A stretch of 64,000 bases of DNA, taken from Serripes groenlandicus. Its lineage: Eukaryota; Mollusca; Bivalvia; Cardiida; Cardiidae. Where the stretch lies: positions 22,633,503 through 22,697,502 of the forward strand of contig JASEVX010000011.1 of assembly GCA_031761405.1 (NCBI GenBank). Direction: 5' to 3'. Position 1 is the stretch's first letter; each line of letters opens with the position of its first letter. The notes beneath the pieces were generated by a model, which was not told where the DNA came from, searched no databases, and worked only from the letters and a program-made list of their open reading frames with translations. The position numbers and the translations under genes were made by a program. Shown in pieces: positions 1-11,260 of this stretch.

Positions 1-386
1 GCTGTCAATATAACGGTTGTGAATAAGAAATAGTAATGACGCACGCTGTCAATCCAACGGTTGTGAGTTAGAAATAGTAGTGACTCGGGCTGTCAATCTA
101 ACGGTTGTGAGTTAGAAATAGTAGTGACGCTGGCTGTCAAGATAACGGTTGTGAGTTAGAAATAGTAGTGACGCGGGCTGTCAATCTAACGGTTGTGAGT
201 TAGATATAGTAGTGACGCGGGCTGTCAATCTAACGGTTGTGAGTTAGAAATAGTAGTGACGCGGGCTTTCAATCCAACGGTATGAGTTAGAAATAGTAGC
301 GACGCGGGCTGTCAATCGAACGGATGTGAGTTAGAAATAGTATTGACGCGGGCTGTCAATCCAACGGTTGTGAGTTAGAAATAGTA
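1..386 (+). repeat. 44-bp minisatellite derived from a tRNA-SINE
   Basis: Nearly nine head-to-tail copies of a 44-bp unit start at 1, 45, 89, 133, 177, 221 and so on. The array runs off the window's left edge and into the assembly gap on the right. Copies differ by a few bases. The unit (gacgcgggctgtcaatccaa, then cggttgtgagttagaaatag) matches 32 of 37 bases of the tRNA-like part of the SINE at 43295, from the anticodon arm into the B box, so it looks like an amplified SINE piece. No coding potential. Confidence 0.9.
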
Positions 387-586
387 NNNNNNNNNNNNNN
401 NNNNNNNNNNNNNNNNNNNNNNNNNNNNNNNNNNNNNNNNNNNNNNNNNNNNNNNNNNNNNNNNNNNNNNNNNNNNNNNNNNNNNNNNNNNNNNNNNNNN
501 NNNNNNNNNNNNNNNNNNNNNNNNNNNNNNNNNNNNNNNNNNNNNNNNNNNNNNNNNNNNNNNNNNNNNNNNNNNNNNNNNNNNNN
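387..586. other. Assembly gap (200 N)
   Basis: Exactly 200 Ns follow the minisatellite. The round number suggests a placeholder, so the true array length is unknown. Any reading frame crossing it is an artefact. Confidence 0.98.
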
Positions 587-829
587 ATCGTTTTAAGTTT
601 GGTAAAGTACACCTAATAAATTCTAGTTTTATTAGTTTTAATAATTAAAATGTAAACCCCGTTGAACAGTCATACACTTGCAATAAAGCATGGTACATAC
701 CCAGCGCAATAACATACTATCATGGAACTCTCATGTAATACTATTCTGATGTAGGCAGTGCACATATCTAGTAGCTATTGCAGTGCATGATGACATACTA
801 TATCCTTTATATCCGTCGGTAGACCAAAG
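587..829. other. Unassigned AT-rich spacer
   Basis: No gene, repeat unit or RNA seen. It lies between the gap and the next tandem array. Confidence 0.6.
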
Positions 830-2165
830 CTTGTCCGAGTGATAACTCTACAATATGGTCCTCAAACTTGACTTGGAGGTTGGGCCTCACCAGTAGTTGA
901 ACCCTACTGATTTTGAGGTCATCCGATCAAAGGTCAAGGCCACATTGACCTTGAACACTAAAAGCTTGTCCGAGTGATAACTCGACATTGCCTGCATCCA
1001 TGATCCTCAAACTTGACATGGAGGCTGCGGATGAGCAGTAGATGTACACTGTTGATTTTGAGGTCATGAAGACAAAGGTCAATGTCAAAGTGACCTTGAA
1101 CGCGAAAAGATTATGACCCCTTCGAAGAAAAGGGGAATATTGCTTTGCACATGTCGCTCGGTATGTCGCTAGGTCGGTCCGTCGGTAGACCAAAGCTTGT
1201 CCGAGTGACAACTCAACCATGCCTGAACTTATAGTCCTCAAACTTGAATTGGAGATTGGGCCTGACCATAAGTTGAACTCTATTGATTTTAATTTCATCG
1301 GGTCAAAGGTCAAGGTCACAGTGACCTTTAACACGAAAAGCTTGTCCAAGTGATAACTCGACATTGCCTACACCCATGGCCCTCAAACTTGACATGGAGG
1401 ATGGGGGTGACCAGTAGATGAAAACTTTTTATTTTGAAGTAATTGTGTCAAAGGTCAAGGTCACATTCAGTGACCTTGAACGCGAAAAGCTTATTCGAGT
1501 AATAACTCGACATTGCCTGCACCCATGTCCCCCAAACTTGACATAGAGGCTGGGCCTTACCAGAATATAACCCTATTGATTTTAAGGTCATCGGGTCAAA
1601 GGTCAAGGTCACAGTGACCTTTAACGCGAAAAGCTTGGTCGAGTGATAACTCGACATTGCCTGCACCCGTGTCCCTCAAACTTGCCATGGAGGCTGAAAA
1701 GAACCAGTAAATGACCCTTATTGATTTTCAGTTCATCGGGCAAAAGATCAAGGTCAAACTGACCTTGAACGCGAAAAGCTCGTCCAAGTGATAACTCGAC
1801 ATTGCCTGCACCCATGGCGCTCAAACTTAACATGGAGGCTGGAGGTGACTAGAAGATGACCCCTATTTATTTTGAGGTGATCAGATGAAAGGTCAAGGTC
1901 ACAGTGACCAAGCTTGTCCGAGTGATAACTCAACAATGGACCTATGTTCCATAAACTTAATTTGGAGGTTGGGCCTGACCAGTAGTTGAATCCCCTTGAT
2001 TTTGAGGTTATCGGGTCAAAGGTCAAGGTCACAGTGACCTTGAACGTGAAAATATGGTCCGAGTGATAACTCGGCATTGCTTGCACCCATGGCCCTCAAA
2101 CTTGACATGGAGGCTGAGGGTGACCGGTAGATGACCCCTATTGATTTTGATGTCATTGGGTCAAA
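830..2165. repeat. Degenerate tandem array, ~135-150 bp unit
   Basis: About nine diverged copies. The recurring core is 'gtccgagtgataactcgaca', then 'cctcaaacttgacatggagg', then 'ggtcaaggtcacagtgacct'. Core starts fall near 838, 970, 1203, 1349, 1494, 1640, 1787, 1919 and 2060. Minus-strand open frames across it share repeated words (VTVTLTFDP) because the DNA repeats, not because a protein is encoded. The type is widespread in mollusc genomes. Confidence 0.85.
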
Positions 2166-2386
2166 CATTGTCCAAATATTTCTGACAACATGGCGCTCAG
2201 TGGGGCATAATGTTTGACAAACATCCCTTCTTTGATTATTGGTTGATAGTTTATGAGGATAATGTTTACCGGTTTCTTTTCATACGAGTATCGTTCAATT
2301 GTTAACGAAGTGTTTTCAAGACACATTTTGATTTTAACAATTGTTAATCGTTACATAAATGATGAGAATATAGGTCAAAAGTTCCC

Positions 2387-3318
2387 ACGGACAAAAGCTC
2401 CCATGCTATTTTTGACAGGGTGGACAAAGGGTCCCACATAATTTTGACATGGTGGACAAAAGCTCCCATATAATTGTTGACGGAGTGGACAAAGGGTCCC
2501 ATATCAATTTAATAGGGTTGACAAAAATTCCCATGTTATTTTTGACAGGGTGGACAAAGGGTTCCATATAATTTTAACAGGGTGGACACAATCTCCCATG
2601 TTATTTTTGACAGGGTGGACAAAAGGTCCCACATCATTTTAACAGGTTGGACAAAGGTTCCCATAGCGATGAGCCATCCTGGTATTTGTCATTAGGTGAC
2701 AGACAGTAAAGGTGTTGAGTACATTTACTTCTTATTGATTTTTTTTTATAGAAAACCCACCAGAAAAAACCCAGAGTTTTAATAAAGTCAAATTTATTTC
2801 CTGTAAATTAAAATTATGACAAAAATTATAGCACACAACACATAGCATATGGTAACTTCTAGGGTAAAACATAAAGCACATCATGATAATAAAACAATGA
2901 ACAATGGATATACTCGTATATACAAACAAAACCGCTTTCGAAGTAGTTCATGCATACATATTCAAACAACACACAGTCTGGTAATTGCCATTGGCACAGC
3001 TATTTACTTAAGTCGTATACATTGTCTGATGACACAACGAAATTCACTAACAGTTTTCTGTCCTTCTACAAGTTGTGTACATAGTACCTTTATCATTGTT
3101 TTTGATGATGAACAGTTTTCTTCCTCTGTCTCTTTGCTGGCTGTATTCCATGATGATATTGGAGGTTTTCGGTTTCAATGATTGATGTTGGAGCTGTTGT
3201 CCACCCTGTTAAAATTATATGGGAGCTTTTGTCCACCCTGTCTAAATGATGTGGGAGCTTTTGTCCACCCTGTCAAAAATAGCATTGGAGCTTTTTGTCC
3301 ATGGGAGCTTTTGTCCGT
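2387..3318. mobile_element. Fold-back element with tandem-repeat arms
   Basis: The outermost 19 bases are perfect inverted repeats: acggacaaaagctcccatg at 2387-2405 and its reverse complement at 3300-3318. The left arm (to about 2670) is a tandem series of ~37-bp units of the type 'tttgacagggtggacaaa'. The right arm (from about 3192) carries the same units in reverse complement ('tttgtccaccctgtcaaa'). The ~520-bp middle is AT-rich with no recognised gene, though it has an open frame of 110 codons at 2849-3181 that matches no family I know. Arms of short tandem repeats are the hallmark of Foldback-type DNA transposons. No clear target duplication is visible. Confidence 0.7.
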
Positions 3319-4527
3319 CTCTTAAATGCTGATTGTCTACACGTATAGATTGTATTTTTAAAATGTAGGAAACTATCAGATGGTCGTTTATATCACAGTT
3401 TCTATGGTGCATTATACCTTATAAGGAAATGTACCACGTGATTTCTATGGTGCATTATACCTTATAAGGAAATGTACCACGTGACTTCTGAATCATCTGA
3501 GCATAATTATTAAGACCCGCCAGTCGACTTTAAACTTCCACAAAGGCCTGACGTATATTTTAAAGAGTAAAAAGAAAGCGTGAATGAGACAGGAAATATA
3601 TATTTATTTATCAACAGCAGGAATTTTGGTAAGTTACCTTAACATACGTATTACATTTTACTTGATTAGGTAATTTTGAGACCCTATCGTGATTTTTAAA
3701 GTCATGTTTTAGATATATTTATTCAATTTAAACATTATCTTAGACGTGGCGTAACATGAATTTACAAGTCATGTTTTAATTTTGATTGATTCAATGTAAC
3801 CATGAACTTAGACGTGGCGTGCTTAACATGTAAGAGTCTATGGAATTATGTTGACAACTTTAAACCGGAGTTAGTCTGCGGACCTGCTTAACATCCCACC
3901 CTAAACTTTTGAGGATGGTCACTATGAAACGTAATTGACCTCGTACATCTGAATTGATCATTTAGTCCATTGTATTCTTAAATATGCAGACACGTACCGA
4001 CGGTAATGCCTGTATTATCTAATTCACGAAGGTATCTTTTTCAACTGTTTGCGACGGCATTGGACTGAACGATTTATTCACCCTTTACTATTCCGCATTT
4101 GGATGAAACGGCACAGTATGCAACTAGAAACCGGCATGGAACACTTGCACCTTGCACGTGTCAGGTTGCCTGACAATTCTCCAACAGGGTGTTTGCATAA
4201 TCGCTCCATGTACAATTCGACGGACAGGCACCTAATGCCAAACGAAGCCAATTTAGCGCGCTTACGGACATACATTGCATAATTAGATATATATTTTGCC
4301 GACCGCTGACGTTACTTTTAGGCTGTTCAGACATACAATTGACTTTTGGCTACGCCGGCTGACACAAACAGATAAGTTCCGGGTATACCGGCTGGTCCAT
4401 AAGATCATCTGCAGTTCCTGTTTGTCAATCCGCGACCGGGATTTTTATTTTAAATATTTCAAAAGATCTGCATTTGCAAAAGTTGGAAATGTAGAATATT
4501 CGGCCGTTCTGAGTGGCCTTTAAATGT
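3319..4527. other. Unassigned spacer
   Basis: No gene recognised. Short open frames at 4049-4523 lack domain features or splice context. It contains the direct duplication listed separately. Confidence 0.5.
3399..3484. repeat. Direct 43-bp duplication
   Basis: Two adjacent, essentially identical 43-bp copies starting with tttctatggtgcattatacc, at 3399 and 3442. Confidence 0.9.
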
Positions 4528-4760
4528 TGGATATCCTGACATTCTTACTGACTTAAACAATCAAGATATCACTTTTCTGGTTAGACCATTCTGACTTGCC
4601 AATACTATGTAGGATATCCATTTAGTCGGACTATAGCCCATACAGGATATCCTGCCATATATGACTGACCTTTTAAAAATAAGGATATCTAGCCAGTCTG
4701 ATTGGCCTATAAAAGGGAGGATATCCTTCCATTCCAACTGGTTAATGCAATACAAAATTC
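4528..4760. repeat. Degenerate array with GGATATCC palindromes
   Basis: Five or so diverged units of roughly 50-60 bp. Each has a ggatatcc or gatatc palindrome followed by a variant of 'tctgattggcctata'. No coding content seen. Confidence 0.55.
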
Positions 4761-4849
4761 GCTGTCATTCTGACTATATAGTCTGAACAATGTAGGAAAT
4801 CAAGCCATATGTGTTGACCTATACAATGTAGGATGCCAAATATTACATT

Positions 4850-5700
4850 TCAAGTATATCATTGGTTTGCTGGCCGATCTTTACATTGGCCAGCACACCA
4901 ATGATATTATTAAAAGTGTGAGACCGGCCGCACATCAATGATAATTTTGAAATGAAATGTATGGCCGATCTTTACATTGGCCTGCACACCAATAATATTT
5001 TCAAATGTTAAGATCGGCCCGCACACCAAGGATATTTTTGAAATGTAAATATCAGACCCACACCAATGATATTTTCAAAATGTTAAGATCGGTCCGCACA
5101 CCAATGATTGTTTTTTAAATGTTAAGATCATCCCGCACACAAATTGTATTTTCAATATGTTCGGCTCGAACACCAATACTTTTTTAAATGTTACATCGGC
5201 CGGCACACCGATGCTATTTAAAAATGTTTGCAGGCCTTTCTTTAACTGGCTGTTTCAAAAATATCATTCATGTGCAGGCTGATTTTTACATTTCAAGATA
5301 TCATTCATGTGCATATAATATTTACATTTCAAAAATAGTATTGATATGCAGGCCTGTGTTAAACTGTAAATCCAAAACTATTACTCAAAATATCATTGGT
5401 GTGTTTGCCGTTCTTAAAGTTTACATTTAAAAATTATCATTGATATGCACTTATGCAGACCTATCTTAAACTGAACATTTCAAAAATATCACACATATGC
5501 AGGCTCATTATTACATTTCAAAAATGTCTTTGGTGTGCGGGTCAGTCTTTACATTTAACAAATATTATTAGTTTCCGAGCTAATCTTTATCTTACAATTT
5601 TCAAAATACCATTGATTTGTGGGTCGATCGTCATATTTACTATTTAAATATACCTTTAATGTGAGGGCTGATAGTTATATTTATATTTTCAAACTACCAT
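4850..5700. repeat. Two opposed degenerate arrays (large inverted repeat)
   Basis: From about 4850 to 5220, ~60-bp units read 'gcacaccaatgatattttca' then 'aatgttaagatcggcc'. From about 5225 to 5700 the reverse complement recurs ('atatcattggtgtg', 'atatcattcatgtgcaggc'). The two halves face each other around 5222, so a single strand could fold into a long imperfect hairpin. No gene seen. Confidence 0.65.
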
Positions 5701-5975
5701 TAAATACCAAGTTAACAAGAATACATACTGTATCAACCGTGTATGTAATACATGAACGTAAACTGTTTGTTTAAAACAAGTTACCTACAAGTACTGTGAC
5801 CGACTTTAAGTCTAGCATATTCCAAAGGATTCGACAGGATGATGTAGAATTGAATTTTATTTGTTATAAATCATCAAATACTTTTACTTGAGAATAAAAA
5901 ATGATAAATAAAGAATAATTCTTGATTCACAGAAGTTGACGTTTTGAAACTATATACAGTCAATTTACCCTTAAC

Positions 5976-6333
5976 CAGGGACGTATATATTAATACACTA
6001 CATGTTTTGATAATATTTTATCCTTATGAATAATGCCAGTCTATTAATTTTTGGAACAAAATTAGTACAATTCAAAAATAACAATACCTGTGTCTTTTAA
6101 ACCAATCATTCTTCAAAAAACAAAGAAATTCCAATTGATTTATGTATCTCTAACATTAGTTGAAATGTTAAGCTTTCAGAATAAGTATATTTTGTTTGTG
6201 TGCCAAATGTGACTTCAAAGTTATTTTTGCTACAAAAAGGGACAATGTAGACAATTTTATTTCTCCATGTGATGTTTTAACCAGATAACAGGTGTACAAA
6301 TGTAGTTGATTATCCCTCTTATCTACGTCCCTG
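5976..6333. mobile_element. hAT-like MITE (358 bp)
   Basis: Ends are perfect 10-bp inverted repeats, CAGGGACGTA at 5976 and TACGTCCCTG ending at 6333. They are flanked by direct CCTTAAC at 5969-5975 and 6334-6340. CAGGG termini with 7-8 bp target duplications fit the hAT superfamily. The interior is non-coding. Confidence 0.7.
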
Positions 6334-6340
6334 CCTTAAC

Positions 6341-7689
6341 GGATCAGTAACGAAACTACGTAGGGCATAAAAGAAATGGTCAATATTTCGTAACGTTTAT
6401 GTATAAATTTATAGTCCAGAAGAAAAATCATTTTCCTTTACATTGACAAACACGTTTTCCGTTTAAGTGCAGAAACAGCTGTACTGACCGTTGTTTACCA
6501 GTACGAGTTATTGATGCATTACCGGATCAATTGTATTAATAGCGGATCACGTGACCTTCTGATATCATCTCAAGCAACATTTTAGCTGTCAAAACTTCTG
6601 CTATTATTTGTACAAGCTAAATTCTAACTAAAAGCAGAATTGTATTGATAAATTACCGATTTAATCACTAGTATCTTCGGGAATGGCTAAATTGTACGAA
6701 CATAATTTTGAGAAAACACCTCAGACTCAAGTCAATAGAAACAAAATGGCGATCCGCTAATGATAACTAACCTGTCTATTCTATTATTGCTTCAGTGTAA
6801 ACATTCAAAAACAAATGATGTATGCATATTTAATTTTTTAAGAATTGAAATGGACCTTATGTTTGAAGGTATGGCATTCCGTATTATGTACTGCAAAATA
6901 GTAAAGGCTCTTTCTGAATAGTTCTCTAGATAAGGTTTAGGACATAAAAGGGCATTACTTAAAACCGAGCGTAAATGGTAAAACATGGGTGACTGTGAAG
7001 AAAACCTGTCGGTTACATATCCAGGTGTGTTTGTCCATTTATAACTTTGTATATCAATATTGATTTGTTATATTCTAGTCTTTCATAAATATCCAGCCAT
7101 TCCAATTCCTCGAATTTTGGTTTGGATGGGGATTCATAGGGTGTATCGAGGGTAGCCAGAGTTTTCGATCCCAAGATTTTTCAACCCCAGTTTCCTAAGA
7201 ATTTTCGTCCCAAGTTTTAGTCGACCCCATTATCGGTGTTAATAGGTGTGAATGGATGGTTTAAGTGTAATAAACAGTCATGCCATTAGTAAGAATTATC
7301 GATGACAATAATAATGACTTTCCCTCCTTGGTTCTTTGATTATTAAACCCTTCACAACATACAATACATCAAGTGTCTGTATCTAATAAAAAACAAGTGT
7401 ACCCTTTCTGTGATATTCTTCTTTCACAGATGTCTGCTTTTTAGAAATAATTTCTTCTTGTGTATAGACGTTTGACGTTTGTATAACTTGAAACTTAACA
7501 TTAAGCTATCTACGGGTTAGGTATACAGACCTCTGCTATTGTGTTGTCTGCAAGGACGCCCTTTCGAACCTCAGTGGCTCGACATGCTCGACATGTTAAC
7601 TCTAAGATGATGAGGCGTCTTCGGGCTTTACAGTAATCAAGTCTGGTGATCCCTACAACAACTCAATTCAATAACATTTATCACATTTC
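6341..7689. other. Unassigned spacer
   Basis: No gene or long repeat recognised. A motif of the form '(cg)atcccaag' / 'cccaagttttagtcgacccc' recurs loosely around 7160-7230. Confidence 0.5.
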
Positions 7690-8519
<830 letters not shown>

Positions 8520-8521
8520 AT

Positions 8522-8707
8522 TTATAAAATATTAATAGTGGCGTCGTTTGGATCCGTTGGTTCATGTAGATTAATACTTTTATTATTTTGTTCAGATTCT
8601 TTCCTATGGTAATCCATTAGGTCTTTTTTTTCAACATGATTCTTATCGAAATTTACGGTTCTTTTTATACTCTCTTCATTTTCTAATATTTTATTAAACA
8701 ATCCCAT
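8522..8707 (-). pseudogene. Short ORF, possible remnant of the virus-like element
   Basis: 61-codon open frame on the minus strand, Lys/Asn/Glu-rich, starting MGLFNKILENEESIK. I do not recognise it. It shares strand, AT-rich codon use and neighbourhood with the degenerate ATPase upstream (8985-9575), so it may belong to the same fossil element. It could also be chance in AT-rich DNA. Confidence 0.2.
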
Positions 8708-8984
8708 TTATATTATATTATAAGATTTATATTATATTATAAGATTTATTTATATTATATTATAAAAAAAATTATATTATATTATATTATAAGATTTATA
8801 TTATATTATAAGATTTATATTATATTATAAGATTTATATTATATTATAAGATTTATTTATATTATATTATAAAATTTATATTATATTATAAGATTTATAT
8901 TATATTATTATTATATTATAAGATTTATATTATATTATTATTATATTATAAGATTTATATTATATTATAAGATTTATATTATAT
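8708..8984. repeat. AT-rich ~20-bp tandem repeat
   Basis: Many copies of 'ttatattatattataagatt' with indels. Low complexity, no gene. Confidence 0.9.
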
Positions 8985-9575
8985 CTCCGATACATTTTCT
9001 TTTGACAATTTCATAGGTTTGTCTAGATAATCATATTGCCTTCTTGTATCGGAGTAATAATCGTCTAAATCAATATTTTGCTCTTTAAAAATGGAGTTTA
9101 CATCTGTTTTTGAAGGTAACTCATGAAATATATAATGCGAACAATTTAATCGAATATCCTTTATAATAAGACTGTGATAAGTAAATCTCGAACAGTTTTT
9201 ATGTCTGCCTTGAATAAATTAATTTATTATATCATTCTGATTTTTCTCTTAAACATAAACATCAAATAAAAAGATTTTTTGGGATTCGTTATCCAAATCA
9301 TTGACATCTATTATTTCATCTTTCGAATAATACATTGTTTCATCTAAAGAAAATCTTTTCTTCTTCACGATATCTTTCAGACAATTAATTAGTACTTCGT
9401 ATTTGAATTGTTCTAAATATTTTGCGTACAAGAATACTCTTTCATAATAAATTAGCGGCTTGAAACACATGTGTAATAAAGTACTTGTCTTTTCAGAACC
9501 TGAACTTCCACATATTAACATTTTAAAACAAGAATCTGGCATATAAGTATACAACGTTGGTGGTTGAGGTATCAT
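8985..9575 (-). pseudogene. Degenerate FtsK/HerA-type DNA-packaging ATPase of a virus-like element
   Basis: The open part (9249-9575, 108 codons) has a Walker A-like motif, GSSGSEKT, after a hydrophobic strand (FKMLICG), then a segment with YERVFLYAKYLEQFKYE and an acidic stretch ending KIFLFDVYV in the Walker B position. Further downstream on the same strand (down to about 8985), broken frames still read like the rest of this family, including an IQGRHKNCS stretch and a SQSYY-like sensor segment, interrupted by stops and shifts. The P-loop is off consensus (Glu where Gly is usual). This arrangement is typical of packaging ATPases of Maverick/Polinton-like elements and related large DNA viruses. 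It is clearly broken and gives no sign of being functional. Lineage is not resolved. Confidence 0.6.
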
Positions 9576-9675
9576 AATTTGGTATTTCCATTATATAAAA
9601 TAAAGATAATTATCTCAAGTTATTTTAAATTATCTTAAATTATCTCAAGATATATTATATCATGTCTTTATTAAA
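9576..9675. promoter_or_regulatory. AT-rich divergent spacer
   Basis: About 100 bp between the minus-strand ATPase remnant and the plus-strand ORF at 9676. It contains repeated 'ttatcttaaattatctcaag' words. As the gap between divergent genes it may once have held promoters; this is inference from layout only. Confidence 0.3.
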
Positions 9676-10437
9676 ATGAAAAAAACGAAGGAATTAACTA
9701 AATCATTTAACGATACTGTAAAAGAATATACAATCAGAAGGGGAATGGTCCAAGAAACGATATACAAAATGATGTCTCCGGTTAATAATCAATTGGCTAC
9801 TCTTCCTATAACAGAAATACAAATATTTAATTTACCACAAAACCAAGCCAAAGAAATATATAAGCTAATAAAAAGCGATAAAGAATCAATATAACCAACA
9901 CCCTTAGGCCTACTATAGTGAAAAAGACGATGAACAGCCTTTATCACTTACAGAAGAATATGCTGACAGCATATTGGAAACAGAATATGCTAACAAAATA
10001 TTAGAAGAAACATATAAAAAATAAGACATTTTAGTAAACCCTGATGCGGATAAGACTATGGGATTATTAGTAAAAAATATAGTGATGTAATTCCGCTTAG
10101 CAAATTATTGAGAAAACCTTGATAAATGGTAGAAAAGACAGACAGATATTCCTAAAACTATTCGATCTTTAAGTGGTGAAATAGCAGGTTTTATAAAGAA
10201 AAATAGAAAAGGACTAAGAAGATATTAAAATAATCGAATCCAAAGAATCACTAAAATTTGAACTTGTAAGTTGCAACGATAGACTTATGACTATAATAAA
10301 GAATAAACCTACATTTACATATTACAAAATGGATAAAAATGGAAAATATGGAAATTTAAAAATTAATGTACCAAAACCATATTTCAAAAAGAAATTAATT
10401 GCATCTAATGGCTTGGGAATAGTACTGCAAGAAAATA
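9676..10437 (+). pseudogene. Degenerate gene of the virus-like element, N-terminal part
   Basis: An open frame of 72 codons (MKKTKELTKSFNDTVKEY...) is followed, after frameshifts and stops, by coding-like segments (EEYADSILETEYANKILEET, then NPDADKTMGLL, KTIRSLSGEIAGFIKK, FTYYKMDKNGKYGNLKIN). Charged residues and codon use match one decayed gene. Function unknown. It diverges from the packaging-ATPase remnant and probably comes from the same element. Coding-like sequence stops near 10437, where a reverse-transcriptase fragment begins. Confidence 0.4.
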
Positions 10438-11260
10438 TAGATGACAGTTGTATTTGGGGATAATAATGTAAATATTAATATTTTGGCCGATTATCTGGAT
10501 CATGAAATAACATATGATGATCTTAAAAAAGCAGTTTTTTCCCAAAATAATGAAAAAAGTAGCGGAATAGATGGATTAATAGCAGAAATATATAAGCACT
10601 CGTTTGATGAAATTTCACCGTTTATATTGAAATTATTCAATCGAATAGTTTCTAACAGCGAATATCCAGTATCTTGGGGAGACGGCATAATCGCGCCAAT
10701 TTTTAAGGGAGGGGAATTGAAGATACCAAAAGTTAATTAATGTCTTAGCCAAAATATACTCACAAGTTTTAATGAATCGGCTTACCAAAATGGACACATG
10801 AGAATGAAGGAATATTAATGAATCAATTTGGATTTCAAAAGGGTAAATCGACAACAGACTGTATTTTCTTATTACACTCTATTATTGCTAAAACATTAAA
10901 CATTAAACAGCAAAAGCTTACTGTGTATTTATAGATTTCGAAAAATGTTTCGATCGAATTAACAGACCGTTTAGATGGCAAGAATTGTTAAGTCACAATG
11001 TCAGTACAACATTTGTTAAGGCTTTTAAAGCTAGGTAGACTATAGTAAAACAATGCGTACGATATAACGGTAAAACTTCTGATTTTTTTCCGATCACATA
11101 TTGGATTAAAGCAAGGGGACCCTAGCTCAAGTCTTATGTTTCTAATGTTCACTAACGATAAACAGCATAAATACCGATTTAAAAATCATATTCAACATAA
11201 ACAATTGATACACAATTGGAAGCTGTTTCATCGTTTAAATATCTGGGAATCCATTTTTAA
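10438..11260 (+). pseudogene. Non-LTR retrotransposon reverse transcriptase fragment (part 1)
   Basis: The open frame 10441-10740 has the RT fingers block KSSGIDGLIAEIYKHS, then SPFILKLFNRI and WGDGIIAPIFK. Further pieces in shifted frames follow: FGFQKGKSTTDCIF near 10830, FIDFEK near 10930, and GLKQGDP near 11105. SFKYLGIHF, the usual motif after the catalytic domain, is near 11229-11256. Multiple stops and frameshifts mark it as dead. The frame ends abruptly at TTAA 11257-11260, where another element is inserted, and resumes at 14466. The 5' endonuclease part is missing. Confidence 0.75.

Noticed and set aside
1..386. CRISPR array (regular ~44-bp period)
   Set aside because: The whole period is repeated, with no unique spacers, and the context is animal nuclear DNA.
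331..612. Open frame of 93 codons on the minus strand
   Set aside because: Most of it is the run of Ns; there is no real sequence behind it.
927..2086. Minus-strand proteins of 70-145 codons
   Set aside because: The sequence repeats with each ~140-bp tandem unit; codons follow the DNA repeat and no domain is present.
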